This document shows, in pieces, positions 7,106-18,100 of a stretch of DNA of 47,392 bases; positions within the stretch are counted from its first letter, which is position 1; every line of letters begins with the position of its first letter. Source of the DNA: Trichocoleus sp. (lineage in GTDB: Bacteria > Cyanobacteriota > Cyanobacteriia > Elainellales > Elainellaceae); the NCBI GenBank assembly GCA_036702865.1, contig DATNQD010000025.1:1-47392 (forward strand), read 5' to 3'. Below the pieces are notes generated by a model, which did no database searches, was not told where the DNA came from, and saw nothing but the letters and a program-made list of their open reading frames with translations. Both the position numbers and the translations under genes were made by a program.

Positions 7106-10100
7106 TCAAACTAATTCGGAAAAAACAATTTCAAATGAAGTACCTTGATTTCTGCCAATTCTCATCGTTCCCCTAATTTGATGAACGAGAGTATCAACTA
7201 ATCGCAAACCTAAAGTTTTTGTGTTCTCCAAATCTAGGTTCTCTGGTAGACCAATACCGTTGTCTTTTACCGCTAAAATAAATTTGTCTTGATGCTTAGA
7301 GAGAGAAACATAAAGCCCACCTTTTCCTCGATTTGGAAAGGCATACTTCAAGGCATTAGAAATCAACTCATTGATGATAAGTCCACAAGGAATTGCCGTG
7401 TTGATACTGAGGGAAACGTCTTGTGTCCCTAGCTCAAGCGAAATTTGATTGAAGTCAACGTCATAGGAGTAAAACAGGTTGATAGCAAGGTTTTGAATAT
7501 ATTCAGAAAACTCAATTTTAATCATATCTTGTGACTGATATAGCCTCTCGTGGATCAACGCCATCGACTGAACACGATGCTGGCTATCTCTTAAAATATC
7601 TAAAACCTGTTCATCTTCCACAACCTCTGATTGGATACTCAGCAGGCTAGAAATAATTTGCAGATTGTTCTTAACCCGGTGGTGTATCTCCTGAAGCAAA
7701 ACTTCTTTCTCCTTCAAGGAGGCTTTAATTTGTTGTTCTGCTCGCTTTTGTTTAGTAATATCTGTATGAACACCAATTAAGCCAACGAGCTTTCCTTCTT
7801 CATCCTTAATGGCATCAGCCCGAAGGAAAATGAGTAGAGGAGTTCCGTCTTGTTTCATCATGGTGACCTCCCCACTCCATGAATTGCCATTCTGGATGGT
7901 TCTAAAAACATCTTGAGCCACAGTAGGGTTTGAATATAGGATGGGTGGTCCTCCTGCTGCATTCAGCGCTTCAACTGTGAACCCAAACAGGTCGAGAAAT
8001 GCTTTGTTGTGATAGCTGGAAACGCCTGAAACATCTGCCATGCCAATTGCATCACTAACACTCTCGATCGCCTTGACAATTCGGCTTAGCTTTTCTTCAA
8101 CTTTTCTCCGTTCAGTAATATCTTTTCCGGTTGAAACAAAATGAGTAATATTTCCCTCTTTACTCCGGATTGGCGTAATTGTTTTTTCCTCATAAAAAAA
8201 CTCTCCGTTCTTCTTGCGATTCACAAATACAGCCCTGAAAACTTGCCCAGATAGAATCGTTAACCAAAGTTCTTCATAAAAATCTGAGTCATGCTGGTCT
8301 GACTTAAAAAGTCTCGGAGTTTTTCCAAGTGCTTCTGCTTTTGTGTAGCCTGTTAGTTGTTCACAGGTGGGGTTAATATATTCAATGACCCCTTCCTTGT
8401 TAGTAATGACAACGCTATCTGCACTTTGCTCAACCGCACTCGATAGTTTTCTTAGTTCTGCTTCTGCTAATTTGTGCTCTGTAATATTGCGCTGCACTGT
8501 TGCCAAACACATCGGCTCCCCTGTTTTAGGATGGTTGACCACAAAGCAACTTCGATGAACATCAATATATTGGTTTGACTTAAAATGTCGCAGTTGAGCT
8601 TCGCCTTCACTTCGCCCGATCGTCATCACTTGAGGCAAGGTTTTTTGAGTAAACTCTATCCACCCTTCTTCTGAAAAATAAGCAGACATCTCTTGAGAAG
8701 TTGCTTCTTGCAAACTGTCTAAGCCAATTAATTTTAGTCCTGCCTCGTTAATAAATAAAATTTTTCCTCGTAAAGAAGAGACAGCAATAAAATCTTGACT
8801 GTGATTGATCAACGAAACCAGCTTTTGCCTTTCCTCTTCTTCCTGCTTACGTTCTGTAATGTCACTGAAAGAAGTTACCGCTCCTGCAATTTGTCCGGCT
8901 GAGTCATAGAAGGGTGCAGCATTGACAGAAAGAATAATTCTTGTGTGATCAGAGCGTTTAACTACATGTTCAAATAGATGTACAAGTTGGCCTGTCTGCA
9001 TAACCTGAGCAACAGGCAATTCTGTTTCTAGAAGTGGCTTTCCTTCGATCGTTGTAATTTCCCAGATTGGGTCGCTGAAGCTGCAATCTAAAACGCAGTG
9101 ATGCGTCCAACCCAGGATTTGGTGAGCCGCAGCATTGGCAAACGTAATCTTGCCACTAGAGTTAATTAGGGCAATGCCATTAGGAGTCGTTTCCAGGATG
9201 CGGGCAAGTTGTTCCTTGTTTTCTTGAAGTGCGACTTCTGCACGTTTACGCTCCTCAATTTCTTGTTGAAGTTGTTGGTTAATCTGTTTCAGTTCATACG
9301 TTCGCTCTTCAACCTTAATTTCTAATTCATCATGTGCCCCTTTCAATGCCTCCTCTGCCTGTTTACGGGCAGTAATATCTTGCATAAAGCAGTAGTGCCC
9401 ATTGACGCGACAGCAGCGATCGTATTTGGCAACCATTGCAATGTGCTTGTAGAAGATAGAACCGTCTTTTCGTTTGCCTCTCGCTTCAACCTCACCTTTG
9501 CCCTGTTCTAACATTTGCTGATAAGCAGCGATTACAATCGGCAGATCCTCAGGATGCACTGTTTTTTCCCAAGGCATTCCAATCATTTCTTCAGGTTGAT
9601 ATCCAACCGTAGTAGCGTAAACTCGATTTAAAGAAACATATCGACCGTGGGTATCAATTCGTGAAATTCCTTCACCTGCATGATCCAAGGCAGTATTAAT
9701 TGATAAAAGTTCTTCTTCCGCCCACTTTTGCTGTGTGATGTTATGAGTAAAACAATTTACATCTGCGCAGTGTAGTGCGATCGCCTCATCTTTAAAGGAA
9801 TCTGTCAGTTCTTGCTTCTTTGAAAGAGTTTTAGCTTCTAGCTTCTTATACTCTGTAATGTCCTCACAGACCAGCAGGACATGGGATCTACCATTTGAGT
9901 CATGAACAATACGAGCAGTTGCCTTCATCCAGAGAGCACGACTGTCCTTCCGAGTTTGGCATAGTGTCCACTGCCTAAAAGTAGATTTAAAGTCCGCTTC
10001 CTTTAGAGAAGGCTGATGGAGATCTTGAATCCACGAAGTAAACTCTGTTTGTAACTTTTCTGGATCTGCTAGATGGAATACTAGACAAATATGCTTGGAT

Positions 10101-10243
10101 ATTAATTCTTCAGGAGCATACCCCAAGTATTCTGCCCCAAATTCATTTACAGAAGTGATTACACCTGCTTCATCTAAGGTAAAGCAGACCGAGGGAAGGT
10201 TGTTATACAAGAAGTGATAATTTAGTTTTTCTTCCGAAATCAT
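7106..10243 (-). CDS. Six-PAS HisKA_2 histidine kinase
   Basis: This 1045-residue soluble sensor kinase has no transmembrane segment. Six PAS domains lie at about 8-130, 180-295, 342-465, 472-590, 598-712 and 718-833, most ending in a DIT[EA].K linker. A coiled coil at ~300-340 joins PAS2 to PAS3. The kinase core is of the HisKA_2 type: LLQEIHHRVKNNLQIISSLL at ~849-868, then the N-box LIINELISNALKYAF and DNGIGLPENL. Such kinases are linked to the HWE/light-regulated kinase group and often act with stand-alone or N-terminal receivers. Residues ~150-178 end in NITQQKWAEEEL without a preceding PAS body, which may be the stub of a lost PAS. It is co-transcribed with the downstream receiver-kinase. 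Confidence 0.9.
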   Translation of the reverse strand: MISEEKLNYHFLYNNLPSVCFTLDEAGVITSVNEFGAEYLGYAPEELISKHICLVFHLADPEKLQTEFTSWIQDLHQPSLKEADFKSTFRQWTLCQTRKDSRALWMKATARIVHDSNGRSHVLLVCEDITEYKKLEAKTLSKKQELTDSFKDEAIALHCADVNCFTHNITQQKWAEEELLSINTALDHAGEGISRIDTHGRYVSLNRVYATTVGYQPEEMIGMPWEKTVHPEDLPIVIAAYQQMLEQGKGEVEARGKRKDGSIFYKHIAMVAKYDRCCRVNGHYCFMQDITARKQAEEALKGAHDELEIKVEERTYELKQINQQLQQEIEERKRAEVALQENKEQLARILETTPNGIALINSSGKITFANAAAHQILGWTHHCVLDCSFSDPIWEITTIEGKPLLETELPVAQVMQTGQLVHLFEHVVKRSDHTRIILSVNAAPFYDSAGQIAGAVTSFSDITERKQEEEERQKLVSLINHSQDFIAVSSLRGKILFINEAGLKLIGLDSLQEATSQEMSAYFSEEGWIEFTQKTLPQVMTIGRSEGEAQLRHFKSNQYIDVHRSCFVVNHPKTGEPMCLATVQRNITEHKLAEAELRKLSSAVEQSADSVVITNKEGVIEYINPTCEQLTGYTKAEALGKTPRLFKSDQHDSDFYEELWLTILSGQVFRAVFVNRKKNGEFFYEEKTITPIRSKEGNITHFVSTGKDITERRKVEEKLSRIVKAIESVSDAIGMADVSGVSSYHNKAFLDLFGFTVEALNAAGGPPILYSNPTVAQDVFRTIQNGNSWSGEVTMMKQDGTPLLIFLRADAIKDEEGKLVGLIGVHTDITKQKRAEQQIKASLKEKEVLLQEIHHRVKNNLQIISSLLSIQSEVVEDEQVLDILRDSQHRVQSMALIHERLYQSQDMIKIEFSEYIQNLAINLFYSYDVDFNQISLELGTQDVSLSINTAIPCGLIINELISNALKYAFPNRGKGGLYVSLSKHQDKFILAVKDNGIGLPENLDLENTKTLGLRLVDTLVHQIRGTMRIGRNQGTSFEIVFSELV

Positions 10244-10494
10244 GATTTCAGTAATGCCCCCTGGTTTCTAAGTAGTTCTTGGGTTCTATCGCGTTATCCC
10301 TATCGTTTCTTCCAACCGATCCCCTGGTGTGCACTTCTTCTAAATAGGATTCCCATTTGTATAAAAAATTACATATATATACTGGTACTGAAATATTTCT
10401 ACACAGTTCTTCGGAAGTTGAACTGCTAAATCGAATCCCTGAACACATCTCTTAATAGAGCGATCGGGTAACTCACCTTACCTTTGGTCGTCCT

Positions 10495-13400
10495 TTAACG
10501 GCAATTATGATTTTTCAACACTACTGTTACTGTGTGAACTAACAGGTCAGGTTCAATGGGTTTAGCAAGATGGTGTTGAAATCCTGCTTGCAGTGCTTTT
10601 TGCTGGTTGACCTCTCCGGCATAGGCAGTCAGAGCGATCGCCGGAATTACTTTCCCTTGCCCCGCTAAAGTGGCGCGGATTTGTTGCATCAGGGTGTAGC
10701 CGTCCATTTCTGGCATACCGATGTCACTAATCAAAATATCTGGCACGGATTCAGTGAACTGTTGCAATGCCTCAGCTCCAGACGCTGCCACTCTCACCGT
10801 TGCGCCCTGTCCTTCCAGAATGACCTGAACCAAATCTCGCATATCCGCTTCATCATCCACGATGAGAATGCTGATGTTGTTCAAATTACTTGTTTCTTGA
10901 ATGGGTAATGCCTCTAAGTGGGGCGTTAATACCGATACCATTAGCGGCAACTGGACTGTGAAGGTTGCGCCCATTCCATGACCTGGACTTTCTGCTTCTA
11001 CTGTTCCGCCATGCAATTCCACGAGATGACGGACGATCGCCAGTCCCAATCCTAATCCGCCAAACTGACGAGTCGTGCTGCTATCTGCTTGACGAAAATA
11101 TTCAAAGACATAAGGCAGAAAATCAGGGCTAATTCCCTGTCCTGTATCGCTGACTTGAATTTGAGCGTAACCATGAGTTTGCTCTAATCGAACTTCTACT
11201 CGTCCCCCTGAAGGCGTGAACTTGATCGCATTGGATAGCAGATTCCATACAATTTGCTGGAGACGATTGGCATCACCGTTGACCAGTGCGCTTTTAGAAT
11301 CTAATCCGGTCTGAATCTGAATGCCTTTTGCTTCGGCTGACAACCGCACCGTTTCGAGTGCTGCTTCAATGGTGGTCACCAGGTTGACAGGACAGGCAGC
11401 TAATTTCACTTTTCCTTGCAGAATTCGGGAGACATCGAGCAAGTCTTCAATCAGTTGAGCCTGAAGTTTGGCATTACGCTCAATGGTATCTAAAGCGCGA
11501 TCGGTCGCTGCTGCATCAAACTGGCGAGTGCGTAGCAGTTTTGTCCAGCCCAAAATTGGGTTGAGGGGCGTTCTTAACTCATGGGAGAGAACAGCGAGAA
11601 ACTCGTCTTTAATTCGGTTAGCAGCTTCTGCCTGTTCCCGTGCGGTCTGCTCTCGTCTCAATAGTTGCTCTCGCTCTACCTCTGCCTGCTTGCGATCGCT
11701 CAGATCCAGAACAAAGGCAACTGTCTCTTCTCGGTCTGCCAGCATGAGACTAAAGCCCACGAGAACTGGCACTCGGCTACCATCTTTGCGAATATATTCT
11801 TTTTCATAAGGCGAGCAAGCCCCTCGCTGCTGTGCTTCGTCAATTGCTTTCTCGTCTAGCGGCAAATATTCGGGTGGAGTAATATCGATCCACCTCAGAT
11901 TCCCAGCTTGCAAATCCTCGCGGCTGTATCCCACGATCCTCAGCAGTTCGTCATTGGCTTCCTGAATCCCACCCTCAAGGTCTCCAAACAGAATCCCAAT
12001 AATGTTGGCAATCACAAAGCTGTGCAGCCGTTCTTCACTCAGGCGCAAAGCAGCTTCAGTTCGTTTACGCGCAGTAATATCAGCAACAACAGACAGGCAG
12101 CTAATTCCGGCTTGTGCTTCATCTACCGGAGCCGTCCACAATTCCACATCAAACAGCACATTTCCCTTTTTTTGACGCTGTGTTTCAACTCCAGCTAACC
12201 CTTGTCCATGAAGGGTAGTTGCCAAATTATTTAAGAACTCATCTCGCCTATCATCGGGAATGGCTGGGAGAAATTGTCCCAAAACTTCCTGCTGACTCCA
12301 GCCCAAAATACGCTCAGCAGCCGGATTCCAAATTTGCACGGTGCCATCCGAGCGCAAGCCCATAATTGCCAGAGGACAGGCTTGAATGATTGCTTGTAGG
12401 GTTTGGTTGCTTTCGGCTAATGCTGCTTCTACTTGCTTGCGATCGGTGATATCCAGCAACGTCCCAAAAAAATCAACTGTCCGACGAAACTCTCCCTCGC
12501 CCTCAAACTGGGCTTGCCCCTTCGCCAACACCCATCGTTCGCTGCCGTCATCCCACACAATCCGGTACTCAATCTCGTAGGTTCCAGTTGATTGTGGGTC
12601 GATCGCAGCAGTCACAGCATTTACCACGCGCGCCTGATCATCTGGGTGCATTCGATCGATCACTCTGGGCAAGGGAACCATGACAGCATCCTCTGGCTCT
12701 CCCCAAATGTCACGCATTCGCTGATCCATCTCGACCAAGTTTGTCTCTAAGTGAAGCCGCCACCCGCCTAGCCGACCCACCTGAATTGCCAACCGTGCCC
12801 ACTCCTCACTTTCTCGCAAGGCTTGTTCTGCCTGTTTGCGCTCTGTAATATCTAGCGCAATTCCGATCATGCGGATGGGCTGTTCGTGGTTATCGTAAAA
12901 GGTTTGTCCGATCGCCGTTAGCCATCGTTCTCCCTGAATTGGATGGAGGATGCGAAATTCAACGCTGAGATCAATTTGATGCTGGAGTGCCTCACGCGCT
13001 GCTCTATTGAAACGATCGCGGTCTTGCTCAACCACCAAATTCAGCCAGTTTTCATAGGAAGATTGGGTGATGGCTGAACCCAGCCCATAAAGACGGTAGT
13101 ATTCTTCTGACCAGGTAACCTGATTCGTCGTGATATCCCAATCCCATACACCAGCATTAGCAGCCTGTTGGGCAACTCTCAATCGCTCTTCGCTTTGTTG
13201 GAGTGTCTGTTCGGCTTGCTTGCGCTGGGTGATATCACTCACTAATGCCACAAAGCCTTCAACCCTGCCCTCTGGCGCAAAGCGGGGAACATAAGTGGCA
13301 CTGACAATGCGTGTATCAATATCTTTGTAAGGGATTTCGCTTTCAAAGGTCACCTGATGTCCGTCTAGCACCCGTTCAACATAAGGACGAATGGCTTCAT

Positions 13401-15051
13401 AGCCTGCTTCACCGATCACCTCCCAGAGATGCTTGCCCTCAACCTGACTGGCAGGTCGTCCAAACCAAGCCTCATACATTTGGTTGGTAAAGCGGTAGCG
13501 TTGTTCAACATCAATAAACGAAATCAAAACAGGTACAGCATTGGTAATCAAACGCAGTTCGGCTTCTCGCTGCTGTAAGGCTGCTGCGGCTTGAACCCGT
13601 TCGCTCACGTCGATCGCCACTCCTGCCAAAGCCTGCTGCCCAACTGCATTGCGGAAAGGAAACTTAAAAGACATATAGCTGTGCTCCCCATCCTCTTGGT
13701 GAATGGTTTCCAGCACTTGCATCGGCTGACCGCTGGTCAATACAGCAATATCGTTCTGATGAAACTGCTCCGCAATCGCAGGCGGCATTAACTCAAAATC
13801 CGTTTTGCCAAGCAAATCCGCTTGCGATCGCTGATATACTCGCTCGACCCAGGGATTGGCATAGAGGTATCGTCCAGCCTCATCCTTAATGAACGCCGCA
13901 ATTGGGCTATGGTTCATGAAGCTCTGGAACAGTTCGTGACTTTCTTGTAGAGATGCTTCTGCACGCTTCCGCTCCATAAACTGACCGATCTGACTGCCGA
14001 TCGCCGCCATCATATTCAGTAAATCTTCATCTGGCTCCTGGATGCGATCGCAAAAGCACTCAATCACGCCTAGCACATGATTACCTAACAAAATGGGGAA
14101 ACCAAAAACAGTCTGTAATCCTGCCTGGACTGCCTCTGTTGCCCTCGGAAAATTGCTGTCTCTATCGAGGTTTGAGATCCATAGCGGCTGACCATTTTTC
14201 CAGACTCGACCCGGTAGCCCCACACCAGGAGCGAAGGTTGTTTGCAAATTGACCTCCATTAACCCTTGAGCAGAGGTAGCTGGGGCTTGCCACCCATCAA
14301 CATAGTGCAGGCAACGGCTCTGGTGATTGACCCTCCAGATCACGCCGAATTGCCATCCCAAATTCTCACAGAAAGCTTGCAGAATTGCTGGAAATGCATC
14401 TGAGAGACAGGTTGCCTCAGCCAGAACTCGCGTAATTGCATATTGAATATTGCAGTAATGTTCTGCCTGTTTGCGCTTTGTGATGTCTTGGGCTGTGCCG
14501 AGGATTTGACACACCCTTCCGTCTGCGGTGCGGCTGAAGACCGTATCACGGCTGCTAAACCAGTGCCATTCTCCGTTGGCATGGCGTATCCGGTACTCTC
14601 GTTCCAAGAAAGTGCCATCCGTTGCCGTTGCTAACTGCTCCAAATAGGCAGGCATTTGCGCTAAATCATCAGGATGCATCCATTGGCTCATGGAATTCGC
14701 GTCCATCATCGGCACCGTCTCTGGCGTATATCCTAAAGTATCAAGCGATCGAGCGTTGATGTAGATATTTCGCTGTTCAATGACGTCAAACAAATAAAGC
14801 AAGCCAGGGCTCATCTCAGTGAGCTTTTCTAAGAAGTGTTGCCTGTCTTGAAGGGCATTTTGCTCTGAAACAACCGCTTGCGACGACTGCTCAACTTGCG
14901 ATCGGGCAATCTGCTCCTGGATGAGCTGTTGGTGGATAGCTCGCTCTCGCTGCTTGTGCTGCTCTTCGCGTTGCTCCAACTCCTGAACCTGCTGGCGTAG
15001 CTGTGCCAACTCATCCAGTAATTGTTCCTTTGTCTTTTCTATATCTATCAT
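10495..15051 (-). CDS. Giant PAS/GAF hybrid histidine kinase with C-terminal receiver
   Basis: This 1518-residue cytosolic hybrid kinase starts with a Gln/Glu-rich coiled coil (~1-75). Then follow PAS (~75-195), GAF (~205-362), six further PAS domains (~370-490, 495-612, 620-740, 748-873, 880-997, 1005-1122), HisKA (His1157 in AVLSHELRTPLNPILGW), HATPase (WNLLSNAIKF; GGLGLGLAIV) and a receiver (Asp1443 in LISDIGMPEMDG). The GAF lacks bilin-binding cysteines, so its ligand is unknown. The kinase-receiver half closely resembles that of the next gene upstream, marking the two as paralogues. The 50-base gap to that gene suggests one transcript. No DNA-binding output or Hpt protein is nearby, so the phosphotransfer target is unknown. 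Confidence 0.9.
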   Translation of the reverse strand: MIDIEKTKEQLLDELAQLRQQVQELEQREEQHKQRERAIHQQLIQEQIARSQVEQSSQAVVSEQNALQDRQHFLEKLTEMSPGLLYLFDVIEQRNIYINARSLDTLGYTPETVPMMDANSMSQWMHPDDLAQMPAYLEQLATATDGTFLEREYRIRHANGEWHWFSSRDTVFSRTADGRVCQILGTAQDITKRKQAEHYCNIQYAITRVLAEATCLSDAFPAILQAFCENLGWQFGVIWRVNHQSRCLHYVDGWQAPATSAQGLMEVNLQTTFAPGVGLPGRVWKNGQPLWISNLDRDSNFPRATEAVQAGLQTVFGFPILLGNHVLGVIECFCDRIQEPDEDLLNMMAAIGSQIGQFMERKRAEASLQESHELFQSFMNHSPIAAFIKDEAGRYLYANPWVERVYQRSQADLLGKTDFELMPPAIAEQFHQNDIAVLTSGQPMQVLETIHQEDGEHSYMSFKFPFRNAVGQQALAGVAIDVSERVQAAAALQQREAELRLITNAVPVLISFIDVEQRYRFTNQMYEAWFGRPASQVEGKHLWEVIGEAGYEAIRPYVERVLDGHQVTFESEIPYKDIDTRIVSATYVPRFAPEGRVEGFVALVSDITQRKQAEQTLQQSEERLRVAQQAANAGVWDWDITTNQVTWSEEYYRLYGLGSAITQSSYENWLNLVVEQDRDRFNRAAREALQHQIDLSVEFRILHPIQGERWLTAIGQTFYDNHEQPIRMIGIALDITERKQAEQALRESEEWARLAIQVGRLGGWRLHLETNLVEMDQRMRDIWGEPEDAVMVPLPRVIDRMHPDDQARVVNAVTAAIDPQSTGTYEIEYRIVWDDGSERWVLAKGQAQFEGEGEFRRTVDFFGTLLDITDRKQVEAALAESNQTLQAIIQACPLAIMGLRSDGTVQIWNPAAERILGWSQQEVLGQFLPAIPDDRRDEFLNNLATTLHGQGLAGVETQRQKKGNVLFDVELWTAPVDEAQAGISCLSVVADITARKRTEAALRLSEERLHSFVIANIIGILFGDLEGGIQEANDELLRIVGYSREDLQAGNLRWIDITPPEYLPLDEKAIDEAQQRGACSPYEKEYIRKDGSRVPVLVGFSLMLADREETVAFVLDLSDRKQAEVEREQLLRREQTAREQAEAANRIKDEFLAVLSHELRTPLNPILGWTKLLRTRQFDAAATDRALDTIERNAKLQAQLIEDLLDVSRILQGKVKLAACPVNLVTTIEAALETVRLSAEAKGIQIQTGLDSKSALVNGDANRLQQIVWNLLSNAIKFTPSGGRVEVRLEQTHGYAQIQVSDTGQGISPDFLPYVFEYFRQADSSTTRQFGGLGLGLAIVRHLVELHGGTVEAESPGHGMGATFTVQLPLMVSVLTPHLEALPIQETSNLNNISILIVDDEADMRDLVQVILEGQGATVRVAASGAEALQQFTESVPDILISDIGMPEMDGYTLMQQIRATLAGQGKVIPAIALTAYAGEVNQQKALQAGFQHHLAKPIEPDLLVHTVTVVLKNHNCR

Positions 15052-15101
15052 GTAGCGTAGTCGGGGAAAGCAGGGAGATTGATCGTAGCAACATTGTTCA
15101 A

Positions 15102-18100
15102 CTAGGATTTTGTGAAGCTAGTTAAGTTCAAAATTGCCTGTAACAGCACGTCTGGTTCAACGGGCTTAGGAATATGCTGTTGAAATCCTGCGACGATGGC
15201 TCGTTGTTGATCGACCTCGCTTGCATAGGCGGTTAGGGCAATCGCTGGAATTTGCCGATCGCCCTGTTCAGCCTCTAATGTGCGTATCTGTCGCAGCAAG
15301 TCATAACCATCTATCTGCGGCATCCCAATGTCTAGAAGCAGAATGTCTGGTTTCGTTTGAGCCAGCACTCGCAATGCCTCAGGAGCAGAAGCGGCAGCAA
15401 CAACAGAAGCCCCTGCTTGCTCCAAGATGAAGGTGGCTAATTCTAAATTGTCGATTTCGTCATCTACAGCAAGAATTTGAATCCCCTGCAAAGTCAAGGT
15501 ATTGTTTGCCAATGTTGCCTCCTGCACTAGAGCTGTTGAGGTTGATAAGAGAGGAAATTTGACCGTGAATGTTGCACCTTGCCCTTCTCCAGCGCTTTCT
15601 ACCTGGATTGTGCCTCCGTGCAGTTCAACGATGTGATGGGCGATCGCCAGTCCCAGCCCCAATCCTCCGAACGTTCTGGTAATGCTGCTGTCTGCTTGCC
15701 GGAAAGTGTCAAAGACAAAGGGGAGAAATTCCGCACTGATTCCTTTACCCGTATCTTTGACTTGAATCTGAGCTTGTGCCCCAACGGTCGTCAGTTGAAT
15801 TTCAATCTGACCCTGCTCAGGCGTAAATTTTACGGCATTAGACAGTAAGTTCCAAATCACTTGCTGCAACCGGGCCGCATCCCCAAGAACATGACCAACG
15901 TTTGCCGCAATCTGAGTTTGAATTTGAATTGTTTTAGCATCAGCAGCTAACCGAACCGTGCTAATGGCTGCATCAATGACTGAGGCGAGGCTGACTGGAC
16001 AGGGATTTAAACTGAGCTTGCCTTGCAAAATGCGAGAAACATCTAGCAAATCCTCAATCAGTTGCACCTGTAATTTGGCATTGCGCTCGATCGTTTCCAG
16101 CGCGATCTTGGTTCTGTTGGCATCCAGATTACCCCTCTGCAATAATCTTGACCATCCCAAAATCGGATTCATCGGCGTTCGTAATTCATGGGAAAGCATT
16201 GCCAAAAATTCATCTTTTGTGCGATTTGCAGCTTCCGCTTGAGATCTGGCTCGTTGTTCTGCTTCATAGAGCTGGGCACGCACGATCGCCTGGGCACATT
16301 GTTGCGCGAGCGCCAGCATAAAGGCTCGATCGTCTGGCTCAAGCTGAGGTAACTGAGCAAAGGTGACAGACACACCGCCCACGGCCTGTCCCTCAAGCAT
16401 CAACGGCAGAGAAATCCAGGCAGGATATTTGGCTTGAGCGTAGTTTTTTGCCAGATGGGGATAGCGATTGATGCGATCTTCCAGGGTTTCCTCCCAGATC
16501 GGCTGTCCTGCTCGAATTGCATCCGTTAAAGGTGTCGCAGTACTGAGCGGGAAGCGCTGCCACTCTGGCGCAAGGTCTACTCCATCTCCCAGGGAGTGAA
16601 TAATCTCCAGTTCATCTTTTTGTGGAGTAACAAGTGCCACCAGAACTGAGGCAGCATTCACAACTGCGCTGGTTTGTTGCGCGATGACTTCTGCAACCTG
16701 AATGGGAGTCAGCGACTCTGAAAGGGCAGCCGTCACTGCCTGAAGCCGCGCAGTTCGATCGGCAGTTCGTTCGGCTTGCTGGCGTGCCTGTTCTGCTTGT
16801 TGATACAGTCGGGCATTGGCGATCGCCATCGCTGCTCGATCTGCCAGATCTTGAAACAGATTTAAGTCATCTTGGGTGTGCGGTTCGGCAGGCGCATGAC
16901 GGGTGAAGCTTAACAGACCGATTGTTTGCCCCTGTACCTTCAAAGGCACCAATAACGTGCTGCGAATCTGAAAGCGCTCCAGGTAAAGCCGATATTCTGG
17001 TTTGATAGCAGTACTCAGCTCCTCCTGCGAAGTTACAGGCATCAGCAAGGGTTCCCCCGTTTGCATCACCCGTCCCCCAATCCCTTCATTGACGCGACGA
17101 GGATATCGCTCTAGCAAGTCTTCAACAAAAGCTCGAACCTCTGGATCAGGGTGATAGAACGAGGCATGTTCCAGCGATTGCCGCTCCTCAGCAGCCAAAT
17201 TGAGGACACAAACATCATTGGTCAGTTCACTAGCGAGCTGAGTCACCATATCCAGAATGGTCTGCAAGTCTAAGCTTGCCGCGACAAAGGTTTGGGATGC
17301 TTGAGCCAAAAAACGTTGGGTCTGCTCCATCCGCTTCCAATCGTCAATGTCGGTGCAGGTGCCAAACCACTTCACGATCGCGCCGTTGTCATCCAGCAGG
17401 GGAAAGGCTCGCGTCAAATGCCATCGGTAGACCCCATCGGCTCGTTTCAGTCGTTGTTCAGCCTGTAAGATCTCCTTGTTGGTTACTGCTTTAACCCAAG
17501 CTTTGCCAAAGTGATCGTGATCATCAGGATGGCGGAAGCAGCCTTTTGCGTTTTGGCTTTCTTCCAGCGTCAAACCCGTATATTCAAACCATCGCTGGTT
17601 GTAGTATTCTGTGAATCCATTCGCTTGAGCCACCCAAACGATTTGCGGAATCGACTCTGCCAAACATCGGAAGCGTTGCTCACTGGCTTCTGCGTTTGCT
17701 CTGGCAATTTGCCCAGCCTGATAGAGCTGTGATCTGTGGATCGCTTGAGCACATTGACGGGCTAATGCGAGGATAAAAGATTGTTCTGCTTCATTAAACT
17801 GGCGGACATTTGCGAACCCTAACCCCAAAGACCCTAAAACTTGCTGTTCAACAATCAATGGAATTGCCACTAATGCACCCGTCGCCAGGTTGTCTTGTAA
17901 AGCGGCTAATTGGGGATAAGTTGGAATTGCGGCAGCTAATGATGGCAGAAAAATGGGGCTTTGAGTGCGGACAGCAGCAGCCAGAGGCACTGAGGCTGTG
18001 ATCGGAAAGCGCTGCCACAATTGCAAAACTTCGGGTGGAAACCCGATCGATCGAATCGCTTCCAGTTCTGTCGCAGCAGAATTCAGGAGCGTTACCATGC

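Noticed and set aside
7661-7694. GAF or bilin-binding motif in the six-PAS kinase
   Set aside because: The His-rich HHRVKNN is the HisKA_2 phosphoacceptor region, and no GAF fold or paired cysteines are present in that protein.
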